Assembly: GCF_041929205.1 (NCBI RefSeq)
Contig: NZ_JBHFNT010000054.1
Reading direction: 5' to 3' (one strand)
Length of the DNA: 64,000 nucleotides
Source: Floridanema evergladense
Lineage (GTDB): Bacteria > Cyanobacteriota > Cyanobacteriia > Cyanobacteriales > Aerosakkonemataceae
Position numbers and translations under genes: made by a program
Notes under the pieces: generated by a model
Told to the model about the DNA's origin: nothing
What the model saw: only the letters and a program-made list of their open reading frames with translations
The model's database searches: none
In this document: positions 1-8,751 of the stretch, one piece after another
Layout: each line of letters starts with the position of its first letter
Numbering within the stretch: position 1 is the stretch's first letter

Positions 1-1805
1 GAGTCTAATCTTCCTAATGGGGTGTCGATCGCCACTGGTAAATGTCTCCCTGATACTCTCGCTAATCCCCATAAAAATGAGATGGCTAATAGTTGTTTTT
101 CTCCAGCAGATAACCGATGTTTGGGTACGGCTTTTCCTTCGGTGTCATACAGGGAAAGGCTGAAGCTTTGGGTGTCTATTACTATGCGATGAACTAAATC
201 AGTTTTATGTAACAAATAACAGAAGCATTGGGTTACTTCTTTTTCTAGTTTGTTGAGTTTTTTTAGGGTTAGTTTTTCTTTGAATAGTTTGAGGGTATTT
301 TGTACTTTGGCAGCAGAAGTTATGATATGTTGATTGTTTCTTAGTTTGATGTGTTCTTGGCTGTATTGTTCGATTTCTTTGCGGGTTTTTTCTAGTTCTC
401 TTTTGCTTTCTTCGACGCGCCGATTTGCCATTTCTTTGGCGGCTTGGGCTTTGGCTAATTCTTTTTGGGCTAGGCGCACATTTTTTTGTAATTGTTCGTA
501 GATTTCGGGGGAGGCGGCGATCGCTAATTGTCTCTCTAAAAATTCAATATCTTTCTCAATTTCTTTGAGTTGGTTGATTTTTTCTGCGCCGATTTCTTCT
601 TTGGCTTTTAGTTCGTATTTCAGCAGGTTTTCTAGTTGTTCTATTACTTCTAGGTCGGCTTGTAACCAGGGTTTTTCACTACTGCTGGCGGCTTGTTCTA
701 GTTCTTGGTATTCTTGGTCGAGGAAGGTTTTGATTTGCTCGATTTGTTTGGCTTTTAGGTCAAGTTTGGTGATATATTGGATTAGGCGATCGCTTCTCTT
801 TTGTAAGGCTTCTTTTTCTATCTTTGCCTGTTGTTGTTGGGTTTCAATTTCGGCTTGAGTTTGAATTTGGTTTAACAGCGGAGTTATTAAGGCTAATGGT
901 AATACTCCGGCGGCTAATTCTACCATTGTTTGCCGAGTGGTGTTGGCTTGTTCTTTGAGTTCGGTTTGTTGTTGATCTAATTGATTGCGTTCTCCGGCAA
1001 TTTTTCCACCTTCGGAAATGAATTTTTCTTCGGCTAGTCGCAAGGCTTTTTGTTTGTCTTCTAATTGTGTTTGACAGCTTCCTTGTTCTTGGGTGGCGTT
1101 GTCTCTTTCGACAATCAATTCTTTAAATTTGGTTTCTAATTTTTCTAGGGTGGCGAGTTCTTTTGCGCCAGCAATTTCTTTGCGTTTGCGGCTTACTAAT
1201 ATATCTAAGTCTACTGAGAGGCGTTCGGCTAATTCTAAGCCTAAAAGGGAACGAATTGCATCCACAACTAAGGGCGGAGGTGTTTCTAATTCGGCGAGTT
1301 CTTTCACTTGTTCGCCGTCGAAAAGAAAGAGATTAGAAATTCCTAAAGGTAAAAGAGTTTCGATATATTCATCCCAAGCGTTTGTTAAAGCTTTGTCGGG
1401 CCACCATTCGTTGAGATAATCATCATAAACCAAAATTCCTAATGTATCTTTGCCGTCTTTAGGTTCTTTTGTCCAATATCTGACGACTTTAAAAATTTTC
1501 GGTTTGTCTTCTTCGATATGTTCAAATGTTAATTCAATGCGGGTGTTTTCTGTAGGTGAGGTATTGCGGTGTACTGACTGATTCAGAAATTCGCTGTAAC
1601 TTAAATTGCCTCTGGTAGAACATTGGGCGCGATTTCCATAAAGGGTGAGGCGAATGGCATCCATGAGGGTGGTTTTTCCGCCGCCATTCATGCCACCAAA
1701 TAAGATAATTGGACGAGTTTCGCCATCATTTTCTGGGCGCAAGTTGATGATGTTTTTTCCCAGGTAAGGGCCAAAGTTTTCTAAGGAAAGTTCGAGGAAA
1801 ATCAC
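1..1805 (-). CDS. dndD: DNA sulfur modification ATPase DndD (C-terminus cut by window edge)
   Basis: DndD is the SMC-like ATPase of the DNA phosphorothioation complex (DndCDE) and is thought to supply nicking or energy for sulfur insertion. About 601 codons are present. The N-terminus shows a Walker A motif, GGMNGGGKTTLMDAIRL, near residue 40, followed by long Glu/Lys/Gln-rich coiled coil. Near the edge lies an ABC signature, LSAGEKQLLAISFLWGLA, then a Walker B, VAIDTPLGRLD. The family is usually about 660 residues, so only the C-terminal tail is missing. The start is a GTG; no clear ribosome binding site precedes it because the spacer is STRR repeat. It is the last visible gene of the operon dndB-HNH-dndC-dndD. 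dndE, if present, would lie beyond base 1. Confidence 0.9.
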   Translation of the reverse strand, partial: MIFLELSLENFGPYLGKNIINLRPENDGETRPIILFGGMNGGGKTTLMDAIRLTLYGNRAQCSTRGNLSYSEFLNQSVHRNTSPTENTRIELTFEHIEEDKPKIFKVVRYWTKEPKDGKDTLGILVYDDYLNEWWPDKALTNAWDEYIETLLPLGISNLFLFDGEQVKELAELETPPPLVVDAIRSLLGLELAERLSVDLDILVSRKRKEIAGAKELATLEKLETKFKELIVERDNATQEQGSCQTQLEDKQKALRLAEEKFISEGGKIAGERNQLDQQQTELKEQANTTRQTMVELAAGVLPLALITPLLNQIQTQAEIETQQQQAKIEKEALQKRSDRLIQYITKLDLKAKQIEQIKTFLDQEYQELEQAASSSEKPWLQADLEVIEQLENLLKYELKAKEEIGAEKINQLKEIEKDIEFLERQLAIAASPEIYEQLQKNVRLAQKELAKAQAAKEMANRRVEESKRELEKTRKEIEQYSQEHIKLRNNQHIITSAAKVQNTLKLFKEKLTLKKLNKLEKEVTQCFCYLLHKTDLVHRIVIDTQSFSLSLYDTEGKAVPKHRLSAGEKQLLAISFLWGLARVSGRHLPVAIDTPLGRLD

Positions 1806-1812
1806 GGTTTTT

Positions 1813-1860
1813 AGGGACTGGGGATTGGGGACTGGGGACTGGGGACTGGGGAGGTGGGGA
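1813..1860. repeat. STRR heptanucleotide repeat between dndC and dndD
   Basis: Tandem GGGGACT units (GGGGATT once) fill the spacer between dndC and dndD. The same heptamer recurs in many spacers of this window. It is a known class of short tandem repeat in cyanobacteria. Confidence 0.85.
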
Positions 1861-1896
1861 GAGTTGAAGATGTAGTTAAATTATCTCCCCATCCCC

Positions 1897-3567
1897 CTAT
1901 CCCCCCATCTCTTTAAATTTTAGGTCTGCCCAAGATAGTTGTTTGCCTTGTTCGTTGTCTTCTGTTGTTGGTTTTTCTTCGTCTTTTTTGTCTAATTCGG
2001 GAGTTTCGCCGTTTAATACTGGTCTGATTTGGTGGATGTTTTCGGCGTTTTCTTTGAGGGATTCGACGGCGTTTTTTAAGTGACGTTGGTAGTGGGCGTT
2101 TTCTATTGCTTCTTCTTTGGGGCGAGAACTGGTATCGAAGGATTTTTCTATGGTGTCATAGATTCCGGTACGGCGAGTTTTGGTGTAATATTGCCGTTCG
2201 GTATCTAATAGTTTCGCCATCAGTTCTAAGTGCATTTGATCTTCACATATTTCTTCTAAAACTGCCCATTCGTCGCTTCCGAGTAATCTTCTTTCTACTC
2301 CTGGGCGGGTGTCTTGGAAGGGTTCGCCTGTGACTTCCTCATAGATGCGGGGTAAGCTGTCGTCAAATTCGTGTTTTTCTTCTAGCCAGATGCGGCGAAT
2401 TTCGCTGAGTTCTTCCTCAGTTATTAAAGTGATATCGCGCATTTCTGGGGGGGCGGTTTTGCGAATTTGGGTTTGTGCTTCGAGTACTCTTCTTAACCAA
2501 TGTTCCCGCCAATATTTAGTATATGGGCCGGGGATTGGTTCAACTAAATTCTTGTTATCTTCAGTACTACGTTCAAACAGTTGAACATGACCCCAAATGC
2601 GTCGGAAATCACGCCTATCAAAATCATCTTCTACATCTAATTCGTTACGAATATCTAGTAGAGGCTGCATCCATTCTTTCTCTTCATCATTTTGAATCAT
2701 TGCCGCCATAGATTTATCTTGATTTACCATTGTGCAAACCCAACAGCCGAAACGCGAACTTCCACAACTCGGTGTAGAAGAATCTACTACTAAAGGACAT
2801 TCATTATCTGCTGTTGCACCTCGATACATACTAAATAAATCTTTGTTGCTAATTCCCCAAGGATTCTGCCACTGATTCAAATAAATCCAGACTTCTTCAG
2901 TGCGCCAATCTTGAATTGGACTATAAACCAGAGAATTAGGAAGGCTAGGGCTATGATATAGCACTGATTTAATTGAAGCAGTATTAATGCGATCGTTAAC
3001 TCGACCTGCTTTATGTTTTTCCATTGAAGCTGCTCTTGTAGTACTTTCAGCCTTACGAGTACCTAAAACAATTATTACTTCTCCATTCATCCTTACTACA
3101 TCACGAACAAATCTGTTAGAAGGTTGAATTTTTAGGCGTTCAGTACACCAACGAAATCTATTACGGGGTGACGGATAACCTTTACCTATTAAATTTACCC
3201 AAAAAGTATCTTTAATATCGGGATAAAGTAAATGAGGTTCTATAGGTAATTTTTGAGATTCAGCAGCAAATTTCATCTGCTCTAAAGATTTTTTTACCCA
3301 AGCGGAAACAATGGGATTTTCTACTAAAGTATCAGTCGTAATTACGTATATTTTTTTTTTGCGTTTTTCAGGTGGTAAATCTGCAATAGCATACCACACA
3401 AGCTGCACTACTGTTTGGCTGTCTTTTCCTCCAGAATACCCTAAAATAAAGGGCATTTCATCCAAACAATATAAGTCTTGAATTTCTTTCTTTATTCTTT
3501 CTATATCTTCTACCAACTCGGCAACTGTGCGTGGCGGAAATAGTGACATCTGTTGTGCTTCTACCAT
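1897..3567 (-). CDS. dndC: DNA phosphorothioation sulfurtransferase DndC
   Basis: DndC is a PAPS-reductase-like, ATP-pyrophosphatase iron-sulfur enzyme that activates the DNA backbone for sulfur replacement. The PP-loop SGGKDSQTVVQL is near residue 46. Cysteines in RFRWCTERLK and in the CGSSRFGCWVC segment fit the family's FeS ligands. About 556 residues, normal length. I chose the ATG at 3567 because GGGGTG lies 7 nt upstream; the upstream GTG at 3576 sits inside that site. It begins 17 bp after the HNH gene stops, so the two are cotranscribed. The sulfur donor DndA is not in the window; a cellular IscS-type or NifS-type desulfurase may serve (inference). Confidence 0.93.
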   Translation of the reverse strand: MVEAQQMSLFPPRTVAELVEDIERIKKEIQDLYCLDEMPFILGYSGGKDSQTVVQLVWYAIADLPPEKRKKKIYVITTDTLVENPIVSAWVKKSLEQMKFAAESQKLPIEPHLLYPDIKDTFWVNLIGKGYPSPRNRFRWCTERLKIQPSNRFVRDVVRMNGEVIIVLGTRKAESTTRAASMEKHKAGRVNDRINTASIKSVLYHSPSLPNSLVYSPIQDWRTEEVWIYLNQWQNPWGISNKDLFSMYRGATADNECPLVVDSSTPSCGSSRFGCWVCTMVNQDKSMAAMIQNDEEKEWMQPLLDIRNELDVEDDFDRRDFRRIWGHVQLFERSTEDNKNLVEPIPGPYTKYWREHWLRRVLEAQTQIRKTAPPEMRDITLITEEELSEIRRIWLEEKHEFDDSLPRIYEEVTGEPFQDTRPGVERRLLGSDEWAVLEEICEDQMHLELMAKLLDTERQYYTKTRRTGIYDTIEKSFDTSSRPKEEAIENAHYQRHLKNAVESLKENAENIHQIRPVLNGETPELDKKDEEKPTTEDNEQGKQLSWADLKFKEMGG

Positions 3568-3584
3568 AAAATACACCCCATTAG

Positions 3585-4565
3585 TTAATTTCTAAACCGA
3601 TTTAAACGATGCCACTGTAACGCATCAAGGCTAGGAAAATATTGCTCGAAATTAGGTCTAACGATGAGTTCTCCCTGAAAATCTCTCATAGGTTTAGCGT
3701 TTGGCGATTCTTCTTCTAAATCACTGGCAATTATAATTCTATATTCATCGTCGATACTAAACCATCCTTGATCAAAAGCCCAGTGATGATTTTTACATAG
3801 GGACAAACCATTGTTAACTCTGCTATCAAAAAATTCTGCGAATGGTTTTATATGTGCGCCATCTACAATATTTTGTCTAAGCGAATTTATAACCTTCATT
3901 CGACAAAATGCACATTTATAATCATATATCTGTACAACGGCCTTACGAAAGAACGCATTTCTAACCAAAGACTTTTTTAGAACTACTCTTGGTTGTTCTT
4001 GAAAGTTAATTGTTGAGTCTGATATATTTATTTCTTCCTGAGTAATTTCTTGTAAATTTTGATTAACCTGTAAAATCTCCTCAATTTGTTCTCTACTCGA
4101 TGAGAACCAAGCGTCTATCAACGCATCTATTAATCTGGTTACGGCAATTGGGTCTTGTATTAAAGTAAATAATTCAGAGTCTAGGGTAGCATACTCAACA
4201 GCTTCTCTTAGTGCTTTCGTACTGTCAAGTTTTCTACCTTTTATACAATCTGGTTTAAATTCTACTTGCCAAAATCCTTCACTCTCTAAATGAATAAACG
4301 GATAATGTAGACCACCTCTGTAAGCTGAGTTAGATGCTAAACAATTCCAGTATTTATTAAATGTATTAATTAGTTCATCGGAAATATAAATGTGATTATC
4401 AGAGATAGTACCTTGGCTAATTAATTCGATGACCGATAAAAGTAATATTGGTTTATAAGGAGCATTACCACTTTGTTTTTTCTTGATCCTACTTGGATTT
4501 AATTGAGCAAAACGCTCACAATAATAAGCTAAATTCTTATTTCCCGACTCTTGCCCTTCAACCAT
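3585..4565 (-). CDS. HNH endonuclease with N-terminal sulfur-binding-domain-like region
   Basis: A 326-residue protein encoded between dndB and dndC. The C-terminal half is an HNH nuclease: CAFC near residues 218-221, DGAHIKPF near 235 and NGLSLCKNHHWAFD near 252-265. The N-terminal segment has APYKPILLL at 35-43 and YPFIHLESEGFW at 88-99. This resembles the sulfur-binding domain (SBD) of ScoMcrA/SprMcrA-type enzymes, whose usual motifs are PHKPLLLL and YPFWRL; here the motif His is Tyr. That similarity is from memory, not alignment. SBD-HNH enzymes normally cut phosphorothioate DNA, so their presence inside a modifying operon is odd. The start at 4565 has a perfect GGAGGT 5 nt upstream. Confidence 0.8.
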   Translation of the reverse strand: MVEGQESGNKNLAYYCERFAQLNPSRIKKKQSGNAPYKPILLLSVIELISQGTISDNHIYISDELINTFNKYWNCLASNSAYRGGLHYPFIHLESEGFWQVEFKPDCIKGRKLDSTKALREAVEYATLDSELFTLIQDPIAVTRLIDALIDAWFSSSREQIEEILQVNQNLQEITQEEINISDSTINFQEQPRVVLKKSLVRNAFFRKAVVQIYDYKCAFCRMKVINSLRQNIVDGAHIKPFAEFFDSRVNNGLSLCKNHHWAFDQGWFSIDDEYRIIIASDLEEESPNAKPMRDFQGELIVRPNFEQYFPSLDALQWHRLNRFRN

Positions 4566-4625
4566 TTTTACCTCCAAAAACACCTTATCAATAAACCCCG
4601 AATCAAAACAAAATTACCTCATCTT

Positions 4626-4732
4626 TCATCTATGTTCATCTGTGGACATCTGTGGTTAAAAAAGAACCTAATCCGCCCACCAAAAACTTACAAAAACATC
4701 TGCGTTCATCTGCGTTCATCTGCGGTTCATTT
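4626..4732. repeat. Decamer-type repeat (TTCATCTGCG) between HNH gene and dndB
   Basis: Repeated TTCATCTG(C/T)G units occupy the spacer and run a few bases into the dndB 3' end. The reverse complement (GCAGATGAAC) recurs near 7830 and 15765, so this is a dispersed repeat family. The overlapping open frames in this stretch are repeat artefacts. Confidence 0.75.
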
Positions 4733-5776
4733 ATCCCCCAAACCCAACCATTGCAAAATATACCCCCGCAACCAACTAACACTATCACGAGACTTAGAAA
4801 ACCCGCCCTTAACCAAAATCCTCCCTTGCCAATCCCCATTAAAACGTGACCAATCAATCCCCTTCAACCCCTGCAAATAACCCTCCCAACCATCCAAAGA
4901 AAGCAAAAAAGCCCCAACTTCACCCAAAGCTAAAAGCGCCACTGGATGACAATGAAGGTAATCTCTTCGTACTTCTCCCGCCGCCACTTTTTTAGATAAA
5001 ACCTGTTGCCAATCAGGGATATTATCGCTGACAATATTCCAAAACCGCACTGCTAAATCTAGCTGTTGAGACAAAGGGAGATGCTGAGAATTAACCAACA
5101 AATTAATAGTAGCATTATAAATCCGATCGATCACAAATAACTTCCCCGATCGCGCCGACAAAACACTATGTTCAGTATCAGTCAAACAGCGAAAAACTGT
5201 AACTTGTTTCACCACTTCCCGAACTAATTCGGCGGTGCGATCGTGCTGGTCATAAAGTATATTTAAACAAGAGTCAGTCACTACGGGAAAACGGTTTAAA
5301 TCCGAGAACATTTGTTGCGATCGCTTTAACCCAATATCCAAAAATAAAATTAGTGCGATCGTCTCATATCCTAAATCAGGATTCTCCTTTAATGCTAACT
5401 CCAATGCTGCCCGCCGATGCTTGCCATCATTAATCGAAAATCGCGCATCCATTGGCACTCGCAAGCGTCCAATTTTCCGTTCTTCCGCCTCCGTTCCGAT
5501 TGGTTCAAATGCAATTTCTGCATCGATAGAAGCGGTAATTGCTGAAAATATATAAGTAGTTGGATGTTTTAAAATATATTGACTTATTTCGGGAATTCGT
5601 GCTAAATTAATCTCGCGACTCGCCCGTAACTCTGGAGGCATTTCTTCATCATCTAAGGGGAAAAGTTTCGGCAAAATTCGCACTGGGCACATGGAAACAT
5701 AATACTCGCGCCCAGCTTGAATGCCCCGAATTACAGGTAAAATATATTCAAAGTTAGCGATCGCAGTTTTAACCAT
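4727..5776 (-). CDS. dndB: DNA sulfur modification protein DndB
   Basis: DndB is the DGQHR-family regulator of the Dnd system, reported to repress dnd transcription and adjust modification level. This copy has NDGKHRRAAL near residue 115 (the DGQHR motif with Gln to Lys) and is about 349 residues, close to the family's usual size. The N-terminus, with PVIRGIQAGREYYVSMCPV, matches canonical DndB. I chose the ATG at 5776: GAGGT lies 8 nt upstream. It overlaps the end of the preceding coiled-coil gene by 8 bp, so translation is probably coupled. It heads the HNH-dndC-dndD genes. Confidence 0.88.
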   Translation of the reverse strand: MVKTAIANFEYILPVIRGIQAGREYYVSMCPVRILPKLFPLDDEEMPPELRASREINLARIPEISQYILKHPTTYIFSAITASIDAEIAFEPIGTEAEERKIGRLRVPMDARFSINDGKHRRAALELALKENPDLGYETIALILFLDIGLKRSQQMFSDLNRFPVVTDSCLNILYDQHDRTAELVREVVKQVTVFRCLTDTEHSVLSARSGKLFVIDRIYNATINLLVNSQHLPLSQQLDLAVRFWNIVSDNIPDWQQVLSKKVAAGEVRRDYLHCHPVALLALGEVGAFLLSLDGWEGYLQGLKGIDWSRFNGDWQGRILVKGGFSKSRDSVSWLRGYILQWLGLGDK

Positions 5777-6050
5777 TTCCCACCTCAAGTCGCCGGATTA
5801 AATATTCTAAAAGTCTCTCTTGTTTCTCTTGTTCTGCGGCTAAAGATGCCTGAATTTCTACCATTTTGTTTATCGCTTTATCTGTTTCAATTTGAGTTTC
5901 AATTAGTTGCCTTAATACCTGGTTGGTGATAGTTTGTTCTCGGGCTAATTGGGTGATATTGCGATCGCTTTGTTCGATAAACCGTTCTAAAATCACCTCA
6001 ATGCGGTCTAATCTATCAGAGGAATTACTGTTAGTTGGTGTCTGGGTCAT
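5769..6050 (-). CDS. Small coiled-coil protein preceding dndB
   Basis: A protein of about 93 residues (111 if the upstream ATG at 6104 is used). It is hydrophilic and heptad-rich (DRLDRIEVILERFIEQ, then Leu/Ile/Gln-rich segments to the end), so probably a parallel coiled coil. It resembles the small DRIE-type helical proteins common in cyanobacteria, and I know no function. Its stop overlaps the dndB start. None of the three possible ATGs has a clear ribosome binding site; 6050 is chosen because the residues after it look like a natural N-terminus. A 12-bp palindrome, CAATACGTATTG, lies at 6062-6073 just upstream. Confidence 0.6.
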   Translation of the reverse strand: MTQTPTNSNSSDRLDRIEVILERFIEQSDRNITQLAREQTITNQVLRQLIETQIETDKAINKMVEIQASLAAEQEKQERLLEYLIRRLEVGNG

Positions 6051-6219
6051 ATTTTTAGTAACAATACGTATTGACATATTTACGATTTTATGCAATATAA
6101 GCATATTTCGCTACTATCTTAGTATTACATATCCCTAAGTTTTAAAAAACTAAGTTTACACATATTTTTTCAAACCAGATTTTTTTTAAAATCAGAACCA
6201 GTAACTTAAAAACTAACCC

Positions 6220-7818
6220 ATGAATAACAACCCCGCTACCGACTTGGCGAGTCAAATTTTGGAGAGAGAAAATCAGGAGAAACAAGCTATAGCCCTCCTA
6301 CTTGACCGATATTTGGGCAGAAATGACCAAATTTTGGTACAAAAAATCGAAATGGGGGGTAGTGAAGCTTATATTGGTTCCGTTACTCTGGAATGGTTCG
6401 CCAGTCGCGTTCGTTTTGCCTCTCGCTTACCTTTGCTGCGGCAAAAGTTCGACTCCCACACGGAAAATGTAGAAATTGACGCAGAAAGCATTGAGGAAAT
6501 TCAACAACGTCCGTTAGATTGGACTCGCCAAGCTTCTCTGGCGCAATATTTAGCAGCAAGAAAACATCACAAATTTCCCCCAGTTTTAGTAGTAATTAAT
6601 CAACCTTGGGTCGATATTCCTCATGCTAATGAATGGAATAATGAGGGAAGGGCGATGAAATCTGCGGCTAACTTTATGCCTTTGGATAAAGATAATAAAG
6701 TCGGTTTGTTGGATGTTTCTCCTGATGTGACAATCTTCGCTTTAGATGGTCAACATCGCTTAATGGGCGTGCAAGGTTTGATGGAATTATTGCAAACAGG
6801 AAAGCTTCCCCGTTATAAAAAAGATAAGAAACCTTCGGGTAGTGTGATTACTATTGAAGATTTGCGGGAACAGTATCAAGTTGACCCGGTTTATTTGCAA
6901 AATTTGGCTAAGGAAAAGATTGGAATTGAGTTTATTTCGGCGGTGATTCCGGGGGAAACTTATGAGGAAGCTAGGCGGAGAGTGCGATCGATCTTTGTTC
7001 ATGTTAACTTAATGGCAGTACCTTTAACTAAAGGACAATTAGCCCAATTAGATGAAAATGATGGTTTCTCAATTGTGGCGAGAAAAGTTGCAGTTACTCA
7101 TCCTTTATTGAAGGATATTAAAGGTAGAAATCCTCGCGTTAATTGGGATAGTGCAACTGTTGCTGCGAAGTCTACTGTGTTAACAACTTTGCAAGCACTT
7201 AAGGAGATGTCGGAACGCTATTTGCAGCATAAATTTCCCCATTGGAAACCTTTAGAAAAAAAGGGTTTAATTCCTTTACGTCCTGAAGATGATGAATTAG
7301 AAGAGGGAATAGAAAATTTTAAATATGTGTTTGATAATTTGGCGAATCTGCTGAGTTTTGAACGGTTGGAATATGGGGGAACGGAAACTACTGATTTGCG
7401 CCGTTTTAGTTTTGAAAAACCTGCTGGTGAGGGTAATTTGTTGTTTCGTCCGGTGGGGCAAATTGCTTTGTTTCAAGCTTTGGGAATTTTGGTTTTTAAA
7501 AAGGGTTTTTCGTTAGAATCGGTGTTTGAAAAGTTGCAAAAGTATGATGCTGATGGGGGTTTTAGTAATATGGAAAGTCCTCAATCTTTGTGGTATGGGA
7601 TTTTGTTTGATGCTAATAAAAAGCGGGTTTTGGTGTCGGGGAGGGATTTGGCGGCGAAGTTAATTGTTTATTTGGTTGGCGGGGTTGAGGATGATATGGA
7701 ACGGGCGGAAATTCGTCGCGCTGTGGCGGAGGCGAGGACGGTTGAGGATCGTGCGATCGGTTTTAATGGCAAGTTTGTGGAACCTCGAAAGGTGGGGTTG
7801 CCTGTTTTGTTGAGTTAG
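6220..7818 (+). CDS. DGQHR-domain protein, DndB-like
   Basis: A 532-residue protein divergent from the dndB operon. DGQHRLMGVQGL appears near residue 175, which defines the DGQHR/DndB-like superfamily. It is much longer than DndB (about 350) and differs at the N-terminus. Similar long DGQHR proteins accompany Dnd loci, so a role in setting phosphorothioation or in restriction is likely but not shown here. No strong ribosome binding site precedes the ATG. The C-terminal half (EESIFEKLQKYD-like helices) has no motif I recognise. Codon use and base composition look like the neighbouring genes. Confidence 0.75.
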   Translation: MNNNPATDLASQILERENQEKQAIALLLDRYLGRNDQILVQKIEMGGSEAYIGSVTLEWFASRVRFASRLPLLRQKFDSHTENVEIDAESIEEIQQRPLDWTRQASLAQYLAARKHHKFPPVLVVINQPWVDIPHANEWNNEGRAMKSAANFMPLDKDNKVGLLDVSPDVTIFALDGQHRLMGVQGLMELLQTGKLPRYKKDKKPSGSVITIEDLREQYQVDPVYLQNLAKEKIGIEFISAVIPGETYEEARRRVRSIFVHVNLMAVPLTKGQLAQLDENDGFSIVARKVAVTHPLLKDIKGRNPRVNWDSATVAAKSTVLTTLQALKEMSERYLQHKFPHWKPLEKKGLIPLRPEDDELEEGIENFKYVFDNLANLLSFERLEYGGTETTDLRRFSFEKPAGEGNLLFRPVGQIALFQALGILVFKKGFSLESVFEKLQKYDADGGFSNMESPQSLWYGILFDANKKRVLVSGRDLAAKLIVYLVGGVEDDMERAEIRRAVAEARTVEDRAIGFNGKFVEPRKVGLPVLLS

Positions 7819-7828
7819 GGTTTTAAAC

Positions 7829-7850
7829 CGCAGATGAACGCAGATGTTTT
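7829..7850. repeat. GCAGATGAAC repeat copy
   Basis: Two units of the same family as 4626-4732 sit just after the DGQHR gene, in the opposite orientation. Confidence 0.6.
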
Positions 7851-7906
7851 TGTGGATTTTTGGTTTTTGACAAAGATGAATACAGTATATTATAGGAGGT
7901 TAAAAA

Positions 7907-8707
7907 ATGGTTACTACTCAGAGAAAACAAGGTAATCAATTAGCAACTTTGACTGTTACTTGGGAGAAGTTACCTGATGATTTTAAGTTGGAAGATAATC
8001 CTGTGGAAAATACTGGGCAACCTTTAATTGCAGGGGCGTTACGAGAAAGTTTGGAATTGGTGGGATTTATTAAACCAGAAATGTTAATTGCTGCCAATTT
8101 TGGTCTTTGCGCTACTGTTAATGGTGAGTTGGTGATTAAAGCGCCGGATTGGGTTTTTGTTCGATCGCTTTTAGCTGGGGAGTCGGAGGGCGATCGCAAA
8201 AGTTACACCCCAAATTTAGAAGGAGAAAATCCCTACGTTGTGATGGAATTTCTCTCAGATACCGATGGCGGAGAATATTCGGTTAAACCAACTTTTCCCC
8301 CTGGTAAATGGTTTTTTTACGAACGCATTTTGCAAGTTCCAATTTATGCAATTTTTGAACCTCCTACCGGACTTTTAGAATTATATCGCTTACAAAATGG
8401 ACGTTATGAATTAGAATTTCCTGATGAAGAAGGTCGTCATTGGTTAGCAGAAATGAACCTATTTTTAGGAGTTTGGCGAGGTAAAAAAGAAGAACGAACA
8501 GGTTATTGGTTACGCTGGTGGGATGCAGCAGGAAATATTTTACCTTGGGCGGTGGAATTAGTAGAACAGGAACGTCAACGAACTGAACAGGAACGTCAAC
8601 GCGCCGAACAAGAACGCCAACGCGCTGAACAAGAACATCAACGCGCTGAAAAATTAGCCGAATACCTGCGTTCTCAGGGTATTAATCCTGATGAAATTGA
8701 TTTGTAA
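7907..8707 (+). CDS. Uma2-family putative endonuclease with C-terminal EQERQRA repeats
   Basis: A 266-residue protein. The middle region (EGENPYVVMEFLSDTDGGE, then GKWFFYERILQVPIYAIFEP) carries the expected layout of the PD-(D/E)XK-like Uma2/DUF820 fold. The family is hugely expanded in cyanobacteria, with poorly defined roles. The C-terminus is a charged helix built from 7-residue units E-Q-E-R-Q-R-A/T, encoded by near-identical 21-bp tandem units at 8564-8650, then a short DUF-like tail SQGINPDEIDL. AGGAGG 8 nt before the ATG supports the start. It ends at a strong bidirectional hairpin shared with the convergent gene. Confidence 0.8.
   Translation: MVTTQRKQGNQLATLTVTWEKLPDDFKLEDNPVENTGQPLIAGALRESLELVGFIKPEMLIAANFGLCATVNGELVIKAPDWVFVRSLLAGESEGDRKSYTPNLEGENPYVVMEFLSDTDGGEYSVKPTFPPGKWFFYERILQVPIYAIFEPPTGLLELYRLQNGRYELEFPDEEGRHWLAEMNLFLGVWRGKKEERTGYWLRWWDAAGNILPWAVELVEQERQRTEQERQRAEQERQRAEQEHQRAEKLAEYLRSQGINPDEIDL
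8564..8650 (+). repeat. In-frame 21-bp tandem repeat
   Basis: Four copies of a 21-bp unit (GAACAAGAACGCCAACGCGC and variants) encode the heptad E-Q-E-R-Q-R-A. Because the unit is divisible by three, copy number can change without a frameshift. Confidence 0.8.
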
Positions 8708-8715
8708 AGTAGACC

Positions 8716-8748
8716 AGATCCCCGACTTCTTGAAGAAGTCGGGGATCT
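8716..8748. terminator. Bidirectional hairpin between convergent genes
   Basis: AGATCCCCGACTTC and GAAGTCGGGGATCT form a perfect 14-bp stem with a 5-nt loop. It sits exactly between the Uma2 gene and the convergent Dnd-associated gene. This palindrome is also a common dispersed cyanobacterial repeat. Confidence 0.75.
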
Positions 8749-8751
8749 AAA

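Noticed and set aside
565..1419. Plus-strand open frames inside dndD
   Set aside because: The minus-strand frame carries the Walker A, signature and Walker B motifs; the plus-strand frames are low-complexity Ser-rich shadows.
4551..4880. Plus-strand open frames over the HNH-dndB spacer
   Set aside because: They are shadows of the dndB 3' end and of the TTCATCTGCG repeat.
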